Positions 1 through 6,977 of a stretch of DNA of 12,478 bases are shown one piece after another. Position 1 is the first letter of the stretch; every line of letters starts with the position of its first letter. Origin of the DNA: an uncultured Fretibacterium sp. (GTDB taxonomy: Bacteria; Synergistota; Synergistia; Synergistales; Aminobacteriaceae). The position numbers and the translations under genes are program-made. The stretch lies in assembly GCF_963548695.1 (NCBI RefSeq), contig NZ_CAUUWA010000068.1, positions 1 through 12,478 of the forward strand, read 5' to 3'. The notes under the pieces were generated by a model that saw only the letters and a program-made list of their open reading frames with translations, had not been told where the DNA came from and did not search any database.

Positions 1-120
1 ATGGCGCTGGAGGCGGCATTGAGGCGGGGTAAGCCTGAGATATTCAACACGGACCGGGGCGGTCAATTTACTTGTTGCATTTGGCTTGACAATCTAGCAA
101 GTCAAAACATAAAATGCTAG
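1..120 (+). pseudogene. IS3-family transposase (orfB) remnant, truncated
   Basis: The first 39 codons read as part of the DDE (rve) integrase core of an IS3-type transposase. The diagnostic stretch PEIFNTDRGGQFT (residues 12-24) holds the second catalytic Asp in the usual N-(S/T)-D-(Q/R)-G-x-QF-T context. After QFT the match fades: Trp, Leu and Ile keep the family spacing, but the usual Ser positions are Cys, and a TAG stop at 118-120 ends the frame where the family normally continues towards the third catalytic residue. The reading frame is open at the left edge, so the ATG at position 1 is probably internal rather than a start. In the frame after the stop, short blocks (Lys-Gly-Gln, Val-Ile, Arg-Ser, Glu-Asp) recall the family's next segment with small deletions, suggesting decay to about 172. 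It is inactive. Confidence 0.75.
86..115 (+). promoter_or_regulatory. Sigma70-like promoter ahead of the dhaK operon
   Basis: A consensus -35 box TTGACA (86-91) is followed after 18 bases by TAAAAT (110-115), which matches the -10 consensus at 5 of 6 positions. It reads towards dhaK and would start transcription near 122, leaving a leader of about 260 nt. The site lies inside the decayed transposase, so either the insertion supplied the promoter or the match is accidental. Two dyads overlap it: TTGAC/GTCAA (86-90 and 101-105), and TCTAGCA/TGCTAGA (93-99 and 115-121). No better promoter was found in 121-385. Confidence 0.45.
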
Positions 121-210
121 ACTAAAGGGCAACGTGGTGAAACGGTGATAAGGAGGAGCAAGGAGGACTTTCGTCGTTCCGGGGGGCGATTCCCTTTGAG
201 GAGAATTCTT

Positions 211-230
211 TAAGTTTAAGTAAGTTTAAG
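211..230 (+). repeat. Tandem 10-bp repeat in the dhaK leader
   Basis: TAAGTTTAAG occurs twice in direct succession (211-220 and 221-230). Read another way, TTTAAG appears three times in 209-230. It is in the otherwise gene-free stretch 121-385 between the transposase remnant and dhaK. A period near one helical turn would suit side-by-side regulator binding, but AT-rich slippage is equally possible. Apart from this repeat, the overlapping promoter end and the dhaK ribosome-binding site (AGAAGGGA, 369-376), I see nothing convincing in 121-385. Confidence 0.5.
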
Positions 231-385
231 ATTGAGAGGTCCGTCTACTTTTCATGATCTCCTGGATTTACGGATGTTGTTCACGTTGTTTTTTGGTGTT
301 TTCTGCCGGCATCTCGCTTGTTGTAAATACATGCGGATGCGTCGATTTTTCAGAAGAAGACCCTACGAGAAGGGAATGATTTTTA

Positions 386-1390
386 ATGCAGCGTTTTGTG
401 AATGACCCCTCCAGGATCGTTGATGACATGCTTGTTGGATTCCTGAGAAATTATTCTTCTCTGTTGGCTCCCACAAATAATCCCCGCGTCGTCAAAACCC
501 GTATGGCCGGAGAAAAGGGGCGGGTGGGCATAGTGACCGGAGGAGGATCGGGTCACAAACCCGCTTTTGTAGGGTATTTGGGGCGTAACATGGTGGATGC
601 GGTGGCAGTGGGTGAAATTTTCTCGTCGCCCCCGGCTCAGGCCTTTTATGACGCCTTCCTTGCGGCCGATGGCGGAGTGGGCGTTGCCTGTCTGTATGGC
701 AACTATGCCGGGGATAACATGAATGTCAAAATGGCCCGGGAACTGGCGGAGGAGGACGGCATCAAAGTTATGACCGTCGTGGCGAACGATGACGTCGCCT
801 CGGCCCCCAAGGGACAGGAGAAAAAACGCCGAGGTGTTGCAGGCGAGGTGTTGATGTGGAAGGTCGGCGGGGCCAAGGCGGCTCGTGGCGCCTCGCTCGA
901 GGAGGTCGTTGCCGCAGCTCAGAAGGCCATCGACAATACCCGCAGTGTGGGGGTCGGGCTTACGCCCTGCACGATTCCTGCCGTCGGCAAGCCCAATTTC
1001 CAGATTGCACCGGGCAAGATGGAGCTGGGGATAGGACATCATGGGGAACCGGGTATACGCGTTGAAGACTTAGGAGACGCGGATGCAGTAGCTGAGAAGA
1101 TGGTGGATATTGTTGTCCCCGATCTTCCTTTTGTGGCAAACGACGAGGTGGTTGTCCTGCTCTCCGGGCTGGGGGCGACGCCCGTTATGGAGCTCTATGT
1201 CCTTTTCGGCAAGGTCGCCGAACTCCTGGAGAAGCGGGGACTCCGGATTTATTCCTCCTACGTGGGCAATTATTTTACCTCCCTTGAGATGATGGGGGCC
1301 ACCCTGACGGTCATGAAGCTGGACGATGAGCTCAAGGAGCTCATGGATATGGAAGCGGAGAGCATGGGGTTGACCCAGTTTGGAAGGTGA
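386..1390 (+). CDS. dhaK: Dihydroxyacetone/erythrulose kinase, DhaK-type substrate-binding subunit
   Basis: This 334-residue protein is the substrate-binding half of a DhaK/DhaL two-subunit kinase, which phosphorylates small ketoses such as dihydroxyacetone in the cytoplasm. The N-terminal NDPSRIVDDML block, the TGGGSGHKP loop with His57 (E. coli His56), Asp110 in GNYAGDNMN (E. coli Asp109), GVAGEVL near 150, and GHHGEPG with His219 (the His that binds the ketone covalently) are all present. It is slightly shorter than E. coli DhaK (356). The start at 386 follows AGAAGGGA with 10 bases of spacing; the ATG at 376 is out of frame. dhaL begins 4 bases after its stop, so the two are co-translated. 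With an EltD-like dehydrogenase and an RpiB homologue in the same locus, L-erythrulose (as for fused LerK of mycobacteria) is a more likely substrate than dihydroxyacetone. That specificity is inferred, while the family assignment is firm. Confidence 0.93.
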   Translation: MQRFVNDPSRIVDDMLVGFLRNYSSLLAPTNNPRVVKTRMAGEKGRVGIVTGGGSGHKPAFVGYLGRNMVDAVAVGEIFSSPPAQAFYDAFLAADGGVGVACLYGNYAGDNMNVKMARELAEEDGIKVMTVVANDDVASAPKGQEKKRRGVAGEVLMWKVGGAKAARGASLEEVVAAAQKAIDNTRSVGVGLTPCTIPAVGKPNFQIAPGKMELGIGHHGEPGIRVEDLGDADAVAEKMVDIVVPDLPFVANDEVVVLLSGLGATPVMELYVLFGKVAELLEKRGLRIYSSYVGNYFTSLEMMGATLTVMKLDDELKELMDMEAESMGLTQFGR

Positions 1391-1394
1391 CGTT

Positions 1395-2039
1395 ATGTCG
1401 TTTTTTCTGAATAAGGACGGAGCGGCCATCGTGAGGTCTCTGATCGGGACGATACAAAAAAATAAGGACTATCTCAGTGAGATCGATGGTGCGATCGGCG
1501 ACGGCGATCACGGGGTCAACATGGAAAAGGGCTTTTCCCTCTGTGAATCTCGGGTCGATTGGCCGACGGCTACGTTCTTCGATGCAGCGAGGGCGTTGAG
1601 CCGGATCCTTATGATGGAGATAGGCGGATCCATGGGGCCAATCTATGGAACTTTTTTTGGAGAAATGGCTAAAGTGGCCAAGGGCAAGGAGAGTCTTTCG
1701 CCCGAGGATTTCAGTGAGATGCTCCACGGCGCCATTTCAGGGATAGAGGGATTGGGGGGAGCCCAATTGGGGGACAAGACCCTGTTGGATACGCTTATCC
1801 CTGCGGTTAATGCTTTTGACGCAGCTCTGGCGGAGAAGCGCGATTTTAAAATGGCCCTCTCCGCTATGTCCGAAGCGGCGCAAAAGGGGTGGGAGGCGAC
1901 CAAGGATATGGTGGCAAAAGTTGGGCGGGCCAGCCGTTTGGGGGAGCGCTCCCGCGGCGTCCATGATGCGGGAGCGACATCGTGCTGCCTCTTGCTGACG
2001 ACTTTGGCCGAATCGATAACGCCTTTGCTCAAGTTCTGA
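1395..2039 (+). CDS. dhaL: Dihydroxyacetone/erythrulose kinase, DhaL-type nucleotide-binding subunit
   Basis: The 214-residue protein is the nucleotide-binding partner of the preceding DhaK. The Mg-nucleotide site is clear: Asp31, Asp36 and Asp38 in DGAIGDGDHG, then GGSMGPIYGTFF (77-88), LGDKTLLD (125-132) and GRASRLGERSRGVHDAG (177-193). Two family positions differ from the usual form: Met80 where the loop is commonly GGSSGP, and Arg181 where GRASY is common. I chose ATG 1395, not the in-frame TTG at 1380, because GGAAGGTGA (1382-1390) is then well placed as ribosome-binding site and overlaps the dhaK stop. No DhaM phosphotransferase protein is in the window, so direct use of ATP is more likely than PTS-driven phosphorylation. 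In characterised mycobacterial LerK the two halves are one polypeptide; here they are separate. Confidence 0.93.
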   Translation: MSFFLNKDGAAIVRSLIGTIQKNKDYLSEIDGAIGDGDHGVNMEKGFSLCESRVDWPTATFFDAARALSRILMMEIGGSMGPIYGTFFGEMAKVAKGKESLSPEDFSEMLHGAISGIEGLGGAQLGDKTLLDTLIPAVNAFDAALAEKRDFKMALSAMSEAAQKGWEATKDMVAKVGRASRLGERSRGVHDAGATSCCLLLTTLAESITPLLKF

Positions 2040-2161
2040 GGGGTCCGAAGGGTATGGGCGCCGGAGAGGTGAAACATCCGCATGGAGCGGGGGTGCCTAG
2101 TATGGAAAGACAAAGAACCGATAGAAAGAACTGATGAAGACAAGAGAGGGGAAGTGTCGCT

Positions 2162-2626
2162 ATGAGTCTTCTCATGGGCTGCGATAATGCAGCGGTTTCC
2201 TTTAAGGAAAAAATCCTTGCCTTCTTGAGGGATAGAAATGTGGAAGTTGAGGACGTGGGGGTTCATTCCGAGTTGGATGAGGAGCCTTATCCCGAGGTTG
2301 CAGCCCGCCTGGCAAGGCGGATTATCGAAAGCGGTTATACGAAAAAAGGCGTTTTGTTCTGCGGTACGGGTATCGGTATGGCAATAACGGCCAATAAATT
2401 TCCTGGGATTTATGCGACCCCGGTACACGACGTTTATTCGGCTGAGCGGGCTTGCCTCAGCAACGATGCGAACGTGATCACCATGGGAGCGCGTGTCGTC
2501 GGCGTCGAGTTGGCGGAAAGGCTGCTGACGGAATGGTTGTCATTGGAGTTCATTCCGGGGCGTTCCTCCTCGAAACTCGAGGCGATCAAACGCATCGAGA
2601 AGGAGAACTTCAAGACATTTCAATAA
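2162..2626 (+). CDS. rpiB: RpiB/LacAB-family sugar-phosphate isomerase, probable D-erythrulose-4-phosphate isomerase (DerI-like)
   Basis: This 154-residue cytoplasmic protein belongs to the RpiB/LacAB family of aldose-ketose phosphate isomerases. It has MGCDNA (5-10), the catalytic Cys67 in FCGTGIGMAI, SAERACLSNDANVITMGARVVG (93-114) and the C-terminal GR...EAI phosphate-binding segment. Two histidines of E. coli RpiB are missing: His10 is Asn9 and His99 is Ser100. His99 is associated with opening of the ribose ring, and its loss would suit an acyclic tetrulose phosphate. DerI of the tetritol pathway, which interconverts D-erythrulose 4-phosphate and D-erythrose 4-phosphate, belongs to this family. 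The start follows GAGGGG (2148-2153). The gene is 122 bases after dhaL and probably co-transcribed. True ribose-5-phosphate isomerase activity is a less likely alternative. Confidence 0.88.
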   Translation: MSLLMGCDNAAVSFKEKILAFLRDRNVEVEDVGVHSELDEEPYPEVAARLARRIIESGYTKKGVLFCGTGIGMAITANKFPGIYATPVHDVYSAERACLSNDANVITMGARVVGVELAERLLTEWLSLEFIPGRSSSKLEAIKRIEKENFKTFQ

Positions 2627-2683
2627 ATAAGTTTATGTACCCTGTGAAAGCTCTGTCCAAATTACGGATTGTTCTCGCAGTCT

Positions 2684-2694
2684 GACGCAGCGTC
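2684..2694 (+). promoter_or_regulatory. Nested dyad upstream of the permease genes
   Basis: GACGC-A-GCGTC (2684-2694) is a near-perfect palindrome, nested within TCTGA (2681-2685) and TCAGA (2696-2700). It lies in the 115-base gap between the isomerase and the first permease. The inner loop is too small for a stable hairpin, so an operator is more plausible than a terminator. No T-run follows. The function is unproven. Confidence 0.25.
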
Positions 2695-2741
2695 CTCAGA
2701 AAAGGGGATGAACTGCACGGCTGTGGATTCGGAGGAGGGGG

Positions 2742-3677
2742 TTGGGTTTGGAAAGCCGCACCGAAAAACTGGAACTTAAGGATGGTTACCTGCAGCGCCC
2801 CTTCTGGGAGAGGGCAAAACCCTATCTTATTATCGCGCCCGCCCTGCTTTTAACCATCGGAATTTTATATCCTTTTGGAATGGCAGTTTATTATTCGTTG
2901 ACGAACCTCTCTTTCAGGCGCCCCACGGTGCGTTTCACGGGCTTTGCCAACTGGGGCGAGATGTTCAGGGAACCCTCATTCTGGCATGCCGTTTGGGTGA
3001 CGGTCAAATATGCTTTCGTCACGACCGTTTCGGAAATCCTTCTGGGATTGGGTATCGCTCTTCTTATCTGTAAGAAGGACAACTTCTTTTCAAGAGCCCT
3101 AAAGGTCCTGTTGGTTTTTCCCCTGATGGTCGCCCCGGTTATCGCGACCATCATCTGGCAGCTCATGACCAATACCTCCGTGGGTATCCTTGAGAAATTC
3201 CTCAATCTGTTTGGGGTGTATGGCTTTCCCTGGGCATCCTCCCCATCTACGGCGCTCTTCACCGCGGCTCTCATCGATATATGGGTTTATACTCCCTTTG
3301 TCATTGTCCTTGTCGTAGCGGGGATTAATTCGTTGCCGAAGTCTCCCTTCGAGTCGGCGCAGATTGATGGCGGCTCTCCGTGGTTTACCTTTAAGAATTT
3401 GACCCTGCCGATGTTGAAGCCCTTCCTTTACATCGCCTTGATCTTTCGCCTGATGGCCTCCATGCAGGAGTACGGCATTATTTTTGCCCTGACTAAAGGC
3501 GGACCCGGAGACACATTGATGAACCTGTCGTTGACCGCGTACAACAAGGGGTTTGCGTTCCTGAAATTTGGGGAGGCCATGCCCTATATTCTGTTCCTTT
3601 GGGTTATCATCTATATCATCAGCAAGAAATTGGTTTCCAATTGGCTTCTGGTTCAGAAAAAGGCCTCGGGGCGATAG
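2742..3677 (+). CDS. Carbohydrate ABC transporter permease, MalF/UgpA type
   Basis: This 311-residue inner-membrane protein is one of two channel subunits of a CUT1-type sugar importer. Hydrophobic segments at about 27-52, 84-110, 119-142, 168-194, 227-250 and 278-300 give the usual six-helix layout. The cytoplasmic EAA loop (204-225: E-S-A-Q-I-D-G-G then LPML) contacts the ATPase subunits. GGPGDTL (253-259) is typical of the MalF/UgpA branch. The start is TTG at 2742, just after GGAGGAGGGG (2731-2740); the in-frame TTG at 2748 is an equally credible start and would remove two residues. The second permease starts 12 bases downstream. Substrate cannot be read from the permease itself; the locus suggests a tetritol or a related small polyol or ketose. 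Confidence 0.93.
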   Translation: MGLESRTEKLELKDGYLQRPFWERAKPYLIIAPALLLTIGILYPFGMAVYYSLTNLSFRRPTVRFTGFANWGEMFREPSFWHAVWVTVKYAFVTTVSEILLGLGIALLICKKDNFFSRALKVLLVFPLMVAPVIATIIWQLMTNTSVGILEKFLNLFGVYGFPWASSPSTALFTAALIDIWVYTPFVIVLVVAGINSLPKSPFESAQIDGGSPWFTFKNLTLPMLKPFLYIALIFRLMASMQEYGIIFALTKGGPGDTLMNLSLTAYNKGFAFLKFGEAMPYILFLWVIIYIISKKLVSNWLLVQKKASGR

Positions 3678-3689
3678 GAGGGACCAACG

Positions 3690-4508
3690 TTGAAAAACAG
3701 ACTTATGGAAGCGTGTGCACGCAATGCCGCCCTTCTTCTCTGGGCCCTTTTCGCGCTTTTTCCGCTTGTCTGGATGCTGATCATTTCGTTCAAAAGTGAT
3801 GCTCAGATGTTCAACACCACATTTTTCTTCGATCCGACATTGGAGAATTACCGAGAGGTCCTGTTGAAGACAAACTACTTCAAATGCTTTATGGACAACC
3901 TGATTGTCAGCGCCGGCGCCGTCCTGTTATCCATAATCGTTGGCGTCCCGGCAGCCTATTCCCTTGCTCGATTCTCCTTTCGGGCCAAGGAGGATTTGGC
4001 GTTCACCATTCTTTCCTTCAAGTTCGCGCCTGAAATCCTCGTCGTCCTCCCTTTATTCCTGATTTACCAGAAGATAGGGCTCTATGATACTTATTTGGGG
4101 CTCATCTGGGTTTATCAGCTCATTACCCTTCCCCTGCTCGTTTGGGTTCTGCGCGGATATTTCGAGGATATATCGGTTGAGATCGAGCAGGCTGCCCAGC
4201 TTGACGGATATTCGCGCCCACAGATTTTTTTGAGGATATTGCTGCCGCTGATCAAGCCCGGGCTCGTCGCCTCGTCCCTGCTGGCCTTCATCTTTGCTTG
4301 GAACAGCTTTACCTTTCCTCTTTTGCTCAGTGGGTTTAAGATCATGCCCGTCACCGTGGCGTCTTTGCGGTATATCGCATCCGACACCGTGCATTATGGG
4401 CAGATGGCTGTGGCTGCGGCGGTGACCGCAACGCCGGAGGTAATCCTGGCTTTGGTCATCCAAAAACATCTTGTCCGTGGGCTCAGCTTCGGCGCGGTCA
4501 AAGGATAG
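3690..4508 (+). CDS. Carbohydrate ABC transporter permease, MalG/UgpE type
   Basis: This 272-residue protein is the second membrane subunit of the importer and pairs with the MalF-type protein encoded just upstream. Six hydrophobic segments are visible, the first at about 12-34. The EAA loop (164-188) reads E-I-E-Q-A-A-Q-L-D-G and ends in LPLIKPG, the hallmark of this family. The start is TTG at 3690 with AGGAGG (3676-3681) overlapping the stop codon of the previous gene, indicating coupled translation. The first ATPase gene starts 11 bases after its stop. Both permeases thus use TTG, while the two ATPases that follow use ATG. Confidence 0.93.
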   Translation: MKNRLMEACARNAALLLWALFALFPLVWMLIISFKSDAQMFNTTFFFDPTLENYREVLLKTNYFKCFMDNLIVSAGAVLLSIIVGVPAAYSLARFSFRAKEDLAFTILSFKFAPEILVVLPLFLIYQKIGLYDTYLGLIWVYQLITLPLLVWVLRGYFEDISVEIEQAAQLDGYSRPQIFLRILLPLIKPGLVASSLLAFIFAWNSFTFPLLLSGFKIMPVTVASLRYIASDTVHYGQMAVAAAVTATPEVILALVIQKHLVRGLSFGAVKG

Positions 4509-4519
4509 GGGTTGCTTTC

Positions 4520-5659
4520 ATGGCGCGTGTAACCTTAGAGACGATAGAAAAATCTTTCGGCAAGATCCGAGCGCTCAAGGGCATTGATCTGGACGTCGAG
4601 GACAGAGAATTTTTTGTGCTCTTCGGCCCGGCGGGGGCAGGCAAGACGACGATCCTCAAGACCGTCGCCGGCATAGAGTTTCCCGATCGTGGTTTTGTAC
4701 GCTTCGATGGCGAGATCATGAATCTGGTGGAGCCGGCGATGCGCAATGTGTCGATGGTCTTCGAAAATTATGCCCTGTATCCGCATATGTCGGTGTTTGA
4801 CAACATAGCTTCTCCCATGCGAAGTCCTTTGCACAGGGAAAAGGAGGATGTCATCAGGGAGCGGGTTCAAAAGATCGCGGATACGATGGGAATAGGGCAT
4901 CTCTTGGAGCGTCTGCCCTCTCAGCTCAGTAACGGGCAGAGGCAGAGGACGGCTCTGGGACGTTGCCTCGTGCGTTCCCCAAGAGTCTTCCTGATGGACG
5001 AGCCCTTGGCGCATCTCGACGCCAAGTTGAGACACCTGATGAGGACGGAACTCAAGGCAATGCAAACGCAGTTCGATACCACGACCATTTATGTCACTCA
5101 CGACTATACGGAGGCAATGAGCCTGGGAGATCGCATTGCCATCCTGGATGAGGGACGGATCGTACAGGTCGGGACGGGAGAGACCATTTATTACACGCCG
5201 GTCAACGATTTTGTGGCTAAGCTTGTCGGCGAACCTGAAATCAATCTGGTCGATGCCGAATTGGTCTCGGTCGGCGGCGAGATGATGATGCGTCTGGGAA
5301 ACGCGCCGCAGACCTTTCCGGTTCCTGTGGATGTCGTCCCGGTACTGCAGGAACTCTGCGGTTCGGTGAAGAATTGGAGGGTGGGAATTCGGGCCAAGAA
5401 TATCCAGTACTCCTTCGAGGCCCTTTCCGATGCCCTGGATGGCGTTGTCTACAACCTCGAGCCGATCGGGAACAAATCCATTCTGACCGTTAAGGTTGGG
5501 GAAACGTCCTACCAGACCGTGATAAAAAACGATATGAAGATGGAACTGGATTCCCGGATCTATCTGAGGCCGGACATGGAGAATGCCCTTTTCTTCGACG
5601 GGGACACGGGACGCTTCGTTGTGCGTCACAACCAGGCTGGATTATTGCAGGGGCGATGA
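4520..5659 (+). CDS. Sugar ABC transporter ATP-binding protein, MalK/UgpC type (first of a pair)
   Basis: The 379-residue protein is one of two distinct ATPases driving the importer. It has Walker A GPAGAGKTT (36-44), Walker B FLMDEP (157-162, with catalytic Glu161), switch His194 in YVTHD, and a C-terminal OB-type regulatory domain from about 240. The signature loop is LSNGQ (136-140) rather than LSGGQ. The Q-loop residue is Glu82 (FENYALYP), where MalK has Gln. The neighbouring ATPase has the same Gln-to-Glu change but a normal LSGGQ, so the functional unit is probably a heterodimer rather than a MalK-type homodimer. The start ATG follows ATAGGGG (4504-4510). The gene overlaps the next by 4 bases (ATGA). 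The catalytic residues suggest it still hydrolyses ATP. Confidence 0.92.
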   Translation: MARVTLETIEKSFGKIRALKGIDLDVEDREFFVLFGPAGAGKTTILKTVAGIEFPDRGFVRFDGEIMNLVEPAMRNVSMVFENYALYPHMSVFDNIASPMRSPLHREKEDVIRERVQKIADTMGIGHLLERLPSQLSNGQRQRTALGRCLVRSPRVFLMDEPLAHLDAKLRHLMRTELKAMQTQFDTTTIYVTHDYTEAMSLGDRIAILDEGRIVQVGTGETIYYTPVNDFVAKLVGEPEINLVDAELVSVGGEMMMRLGNAPQTFPVPVDVVPVLQELCGSVKNWRVGIRAKNIQYSFEALSDALDGVVYNLEPIGNKSILTVKVGETSYQTVIKNDMKMELDSRIYLRPDMENALFFDGDTGRFVVRHNQAGLLQGR

Positions 5660-6789
5660 CCATGGCACAGCTTACGTTAAAGAACGTCTGTAAACGTTAC
5701 CAGAATAAGAAGAAAAACGCGCAGGATTACGCGGTGCAGAAATTTTCCTTGAATTGTCAGGATGGGGAGTTTGTCGGTATTTTGGGGCCGTCCGGCTGCG
5801 GCAAGACGACGACCTTGCGCATGATTGCCGGGCTTGAGGATATTACGGATGGGGAGATATTTATTGGTGAGAGGAAAATCAACGACCTCCATCCCAAGGA
5901 TCGCGGCATCGGTCTGGCGTTCGAGGACTACGCTCTGTACCCTCCTCTGAACGTATACGAGAATATTGCCTTCAATCTCAGGGCCCAGAACCTTTCTGCG
6001 GAAGAAATTCACCGGCGCGTTACGGAGATAGCGCCCTTGATGAAGGTCGATACCCTGCTGGAGATGAAGCCGGCCGGGCTCTCGGGGGGACAGAAGCAGA
6101 GGGTCAATATTGCGCGGGCTCTGGTACGCCGCCCTCAGGTGCTTCTGTTGGACGAGCCCCTTTCCCACCTTGACGGTAAGATGCGTCAGATGCTGCGTGT
6201 CGAGATCAAACGTATTCACAATAAAATAAAATGCACGACGATCCTGGTCACCCACGACCAGATGGAGGCGATGTCTCTGGCCGATCGCATTGCCATCATG
6301 AAGGATGGAAAGTTGCAGCAGTTTGGTACCCCTCTCGAGGTGTACGATAATCCTGTCAATCTTTTTGTGGCGGGGTTCATAGGGGAACCTCCGATGAATC
6401 TCATCAACGTGAAGATCTCCGAGGATAACGGTCGTTTTTATTTCATGTTCCCGCGAAAGGGTATCCGCGTACCGGTCCCCGATAAATATAGGGGAACGGT
6501 CCGTCCTGGAGTGGATGTCGTTCTTGGCGTAAGGCCGACGGATATCTTTGTCGGGCCCCCGACGGAGGATTCCAGTGTCTGCGTGGATGTTTTCGAGAAC
6601 CTTGGTGACGAGAAACGCATCAGTATCAGCGTCGGGGACGAGGATTTCCTTACGTTGACGACGGAGGACGAATGCCGCTACTCGAAAGGTGATAAAATCG
6701 CCTTGAGATTCCATGAGGAAAAAACGCATATTTTCGACCCCGAAACGGGAGAAAAAATTATGGGGACGGGGTCCTCGAAATCCATGTGA
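5656..6789 (+). CDS. Sugar ABC transporter ATP-binding protein, MalK/UgpC type (second of a pair)
   Basis: This 377-residue ATPase is the partner of the one encoded directly upstream. Walker A GPSGCGKTT (44-52), signature LSGGQ (142-146), Walker B LLLDEP (163-168, Glu167), D-loop SHLD (170-173), switch His200 in LVTHD, and a C-terminal regulatory domain from about 240 are all present. The Q-loop has Glu90 (FEDYALYP) in place of Gln. The ATG at 5656 overlaps the preceding TGA, so translation is coupled; ATG 5662 is a possible alternative start two codons in. The two ATPases have clearly diverged in sequence, including the N-terminal part (an insert of lysines near 18-20 here), so this is an old pair and not a recent duplication. 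A gap of 188 bases separates it from the dehydrogenase gene. Confidence 0.93.
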   Translation: MTMAQLTLKNVCKRYQNKKKNAQDYAVQKFSLNCQDGEFVGILGPSGCGKTTTLRMIAGLEDITDGEIFIGERKINDLHPKDRGIGLAFEDYALYPPLNVYENIAFNLRAQNLSAEEIHRRVTEIAPLMKVDTLLEMKPAGLSGGQKQRVNIARALVRRPQVLLLDEPLSHLDGKMRQMLRVEIKRIHNKIKCTTILVTHDQMEAMSLADRIAIMKDGKLQQFGTPLEVYDNPVNLFVAGFIGEPPMNLINVKISEDNGRFYFMFPRKGIRVPVPDKYRGTVRPGVDVVLGVRPTDIFVGPPTEDSSVCVDVFENLGDEKRISISVGDEDFLTLTTEDECRYSKGDKIALRFHEEKTHIFDPETGEKIMGTGSSKSM

Positions 6790-6858
6790 GGGGGCTTCAT
6801 GCGGAGGCCATCCCTGGGGCGGCCGGGCGTCTTTTTGGAACTTATCTCCCGTTTGTCG

Positions 6859-6880
6859 AGTTTTCATAAAGTTTTCATAA
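6859..6880 (+). repeat. Tandem 11-bp direct repeat upstream of the dehydrogenase
   Basis: AGTTTTCATAA is present twice with no spacer (6859-6869 and 6870-6880) in the 188-base gap 6790-6977. Exact repetition with a period of one helical turn places both copies on the same DNA face, as for paired activator or repressor half-sites. A looser copy, CTTTTCATGA, lies at 248-257 in the dhaK leader. The regulatory role is inferred. Confidence 0.45.
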
Positions 6881-6915
6881 CTGGAGGCAAGACGCGTTTT
6901 CTGCCGTTGTATCGA

Positions 6916-6939
6916 TCTTGAGTGTTTTTAACGTCAAGA
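6916..6939 (+). promoter_or_regulatory. TCTTGA-N12-TCAAGA dyad upstream of the dehydrogenase
   Basis: Arms TCTTGA (6916-6921) and TCAAGA (6934-6939) flank 12 bases. The core CTTGA-N11-GTCAA also occurs at 85-105, over the -35 box of the dhaK promoter, with identical spacing. Two sites of the same form ahead of two genes of one proposed pathway suggest a shared operator. Symmetric sites of this span typically bind dimeric helix-turn-helix proteins. The evidence is only two sites. Confidence 0.3.
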
Positions 6940-6977
6940 AGAGTGTCCTTTAATGTCACGTGAGGAGGAGAGACAAG

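Noticed and set aside
301..329. Promoter-like TAAATA (324-329) in the dhaK leader
   Set aside because: No -35 match lies at 16-18 bases upstream (TTCTGC is poor), so the TTGACA/TAAAAT pair at 86-115 is preferred.
386..2039. PTS-dependent dihydroxyacetone kinase (DhaKLM)
   Set aside because: No DhaM-type phosphotransferase gene is in the window, and the surrounding genes point to a C4 sugar route. A DhaM elsewhere in the genome cannot be excluded.
2054..2134. Short 26-codon frame between dhaL and the RpiB homologue
   Set aside because: There is an ATG and a purine-rich stretch upstream, but the peptide (Arg, Lys and His rich) has no recognisable feature and the gap is purine-rich throughout. 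Not enough to call a gene.
6790..6840. Possible terminator after the second ATPase gene (GC-rich segment followed by TCTTTTT)
   Set aside because: The only pairings found are a 4-bp GGCC/GGCC stem and a 6-bp stem not adjacent to the T-run. Neither makes a convincing intrinsic terminator.
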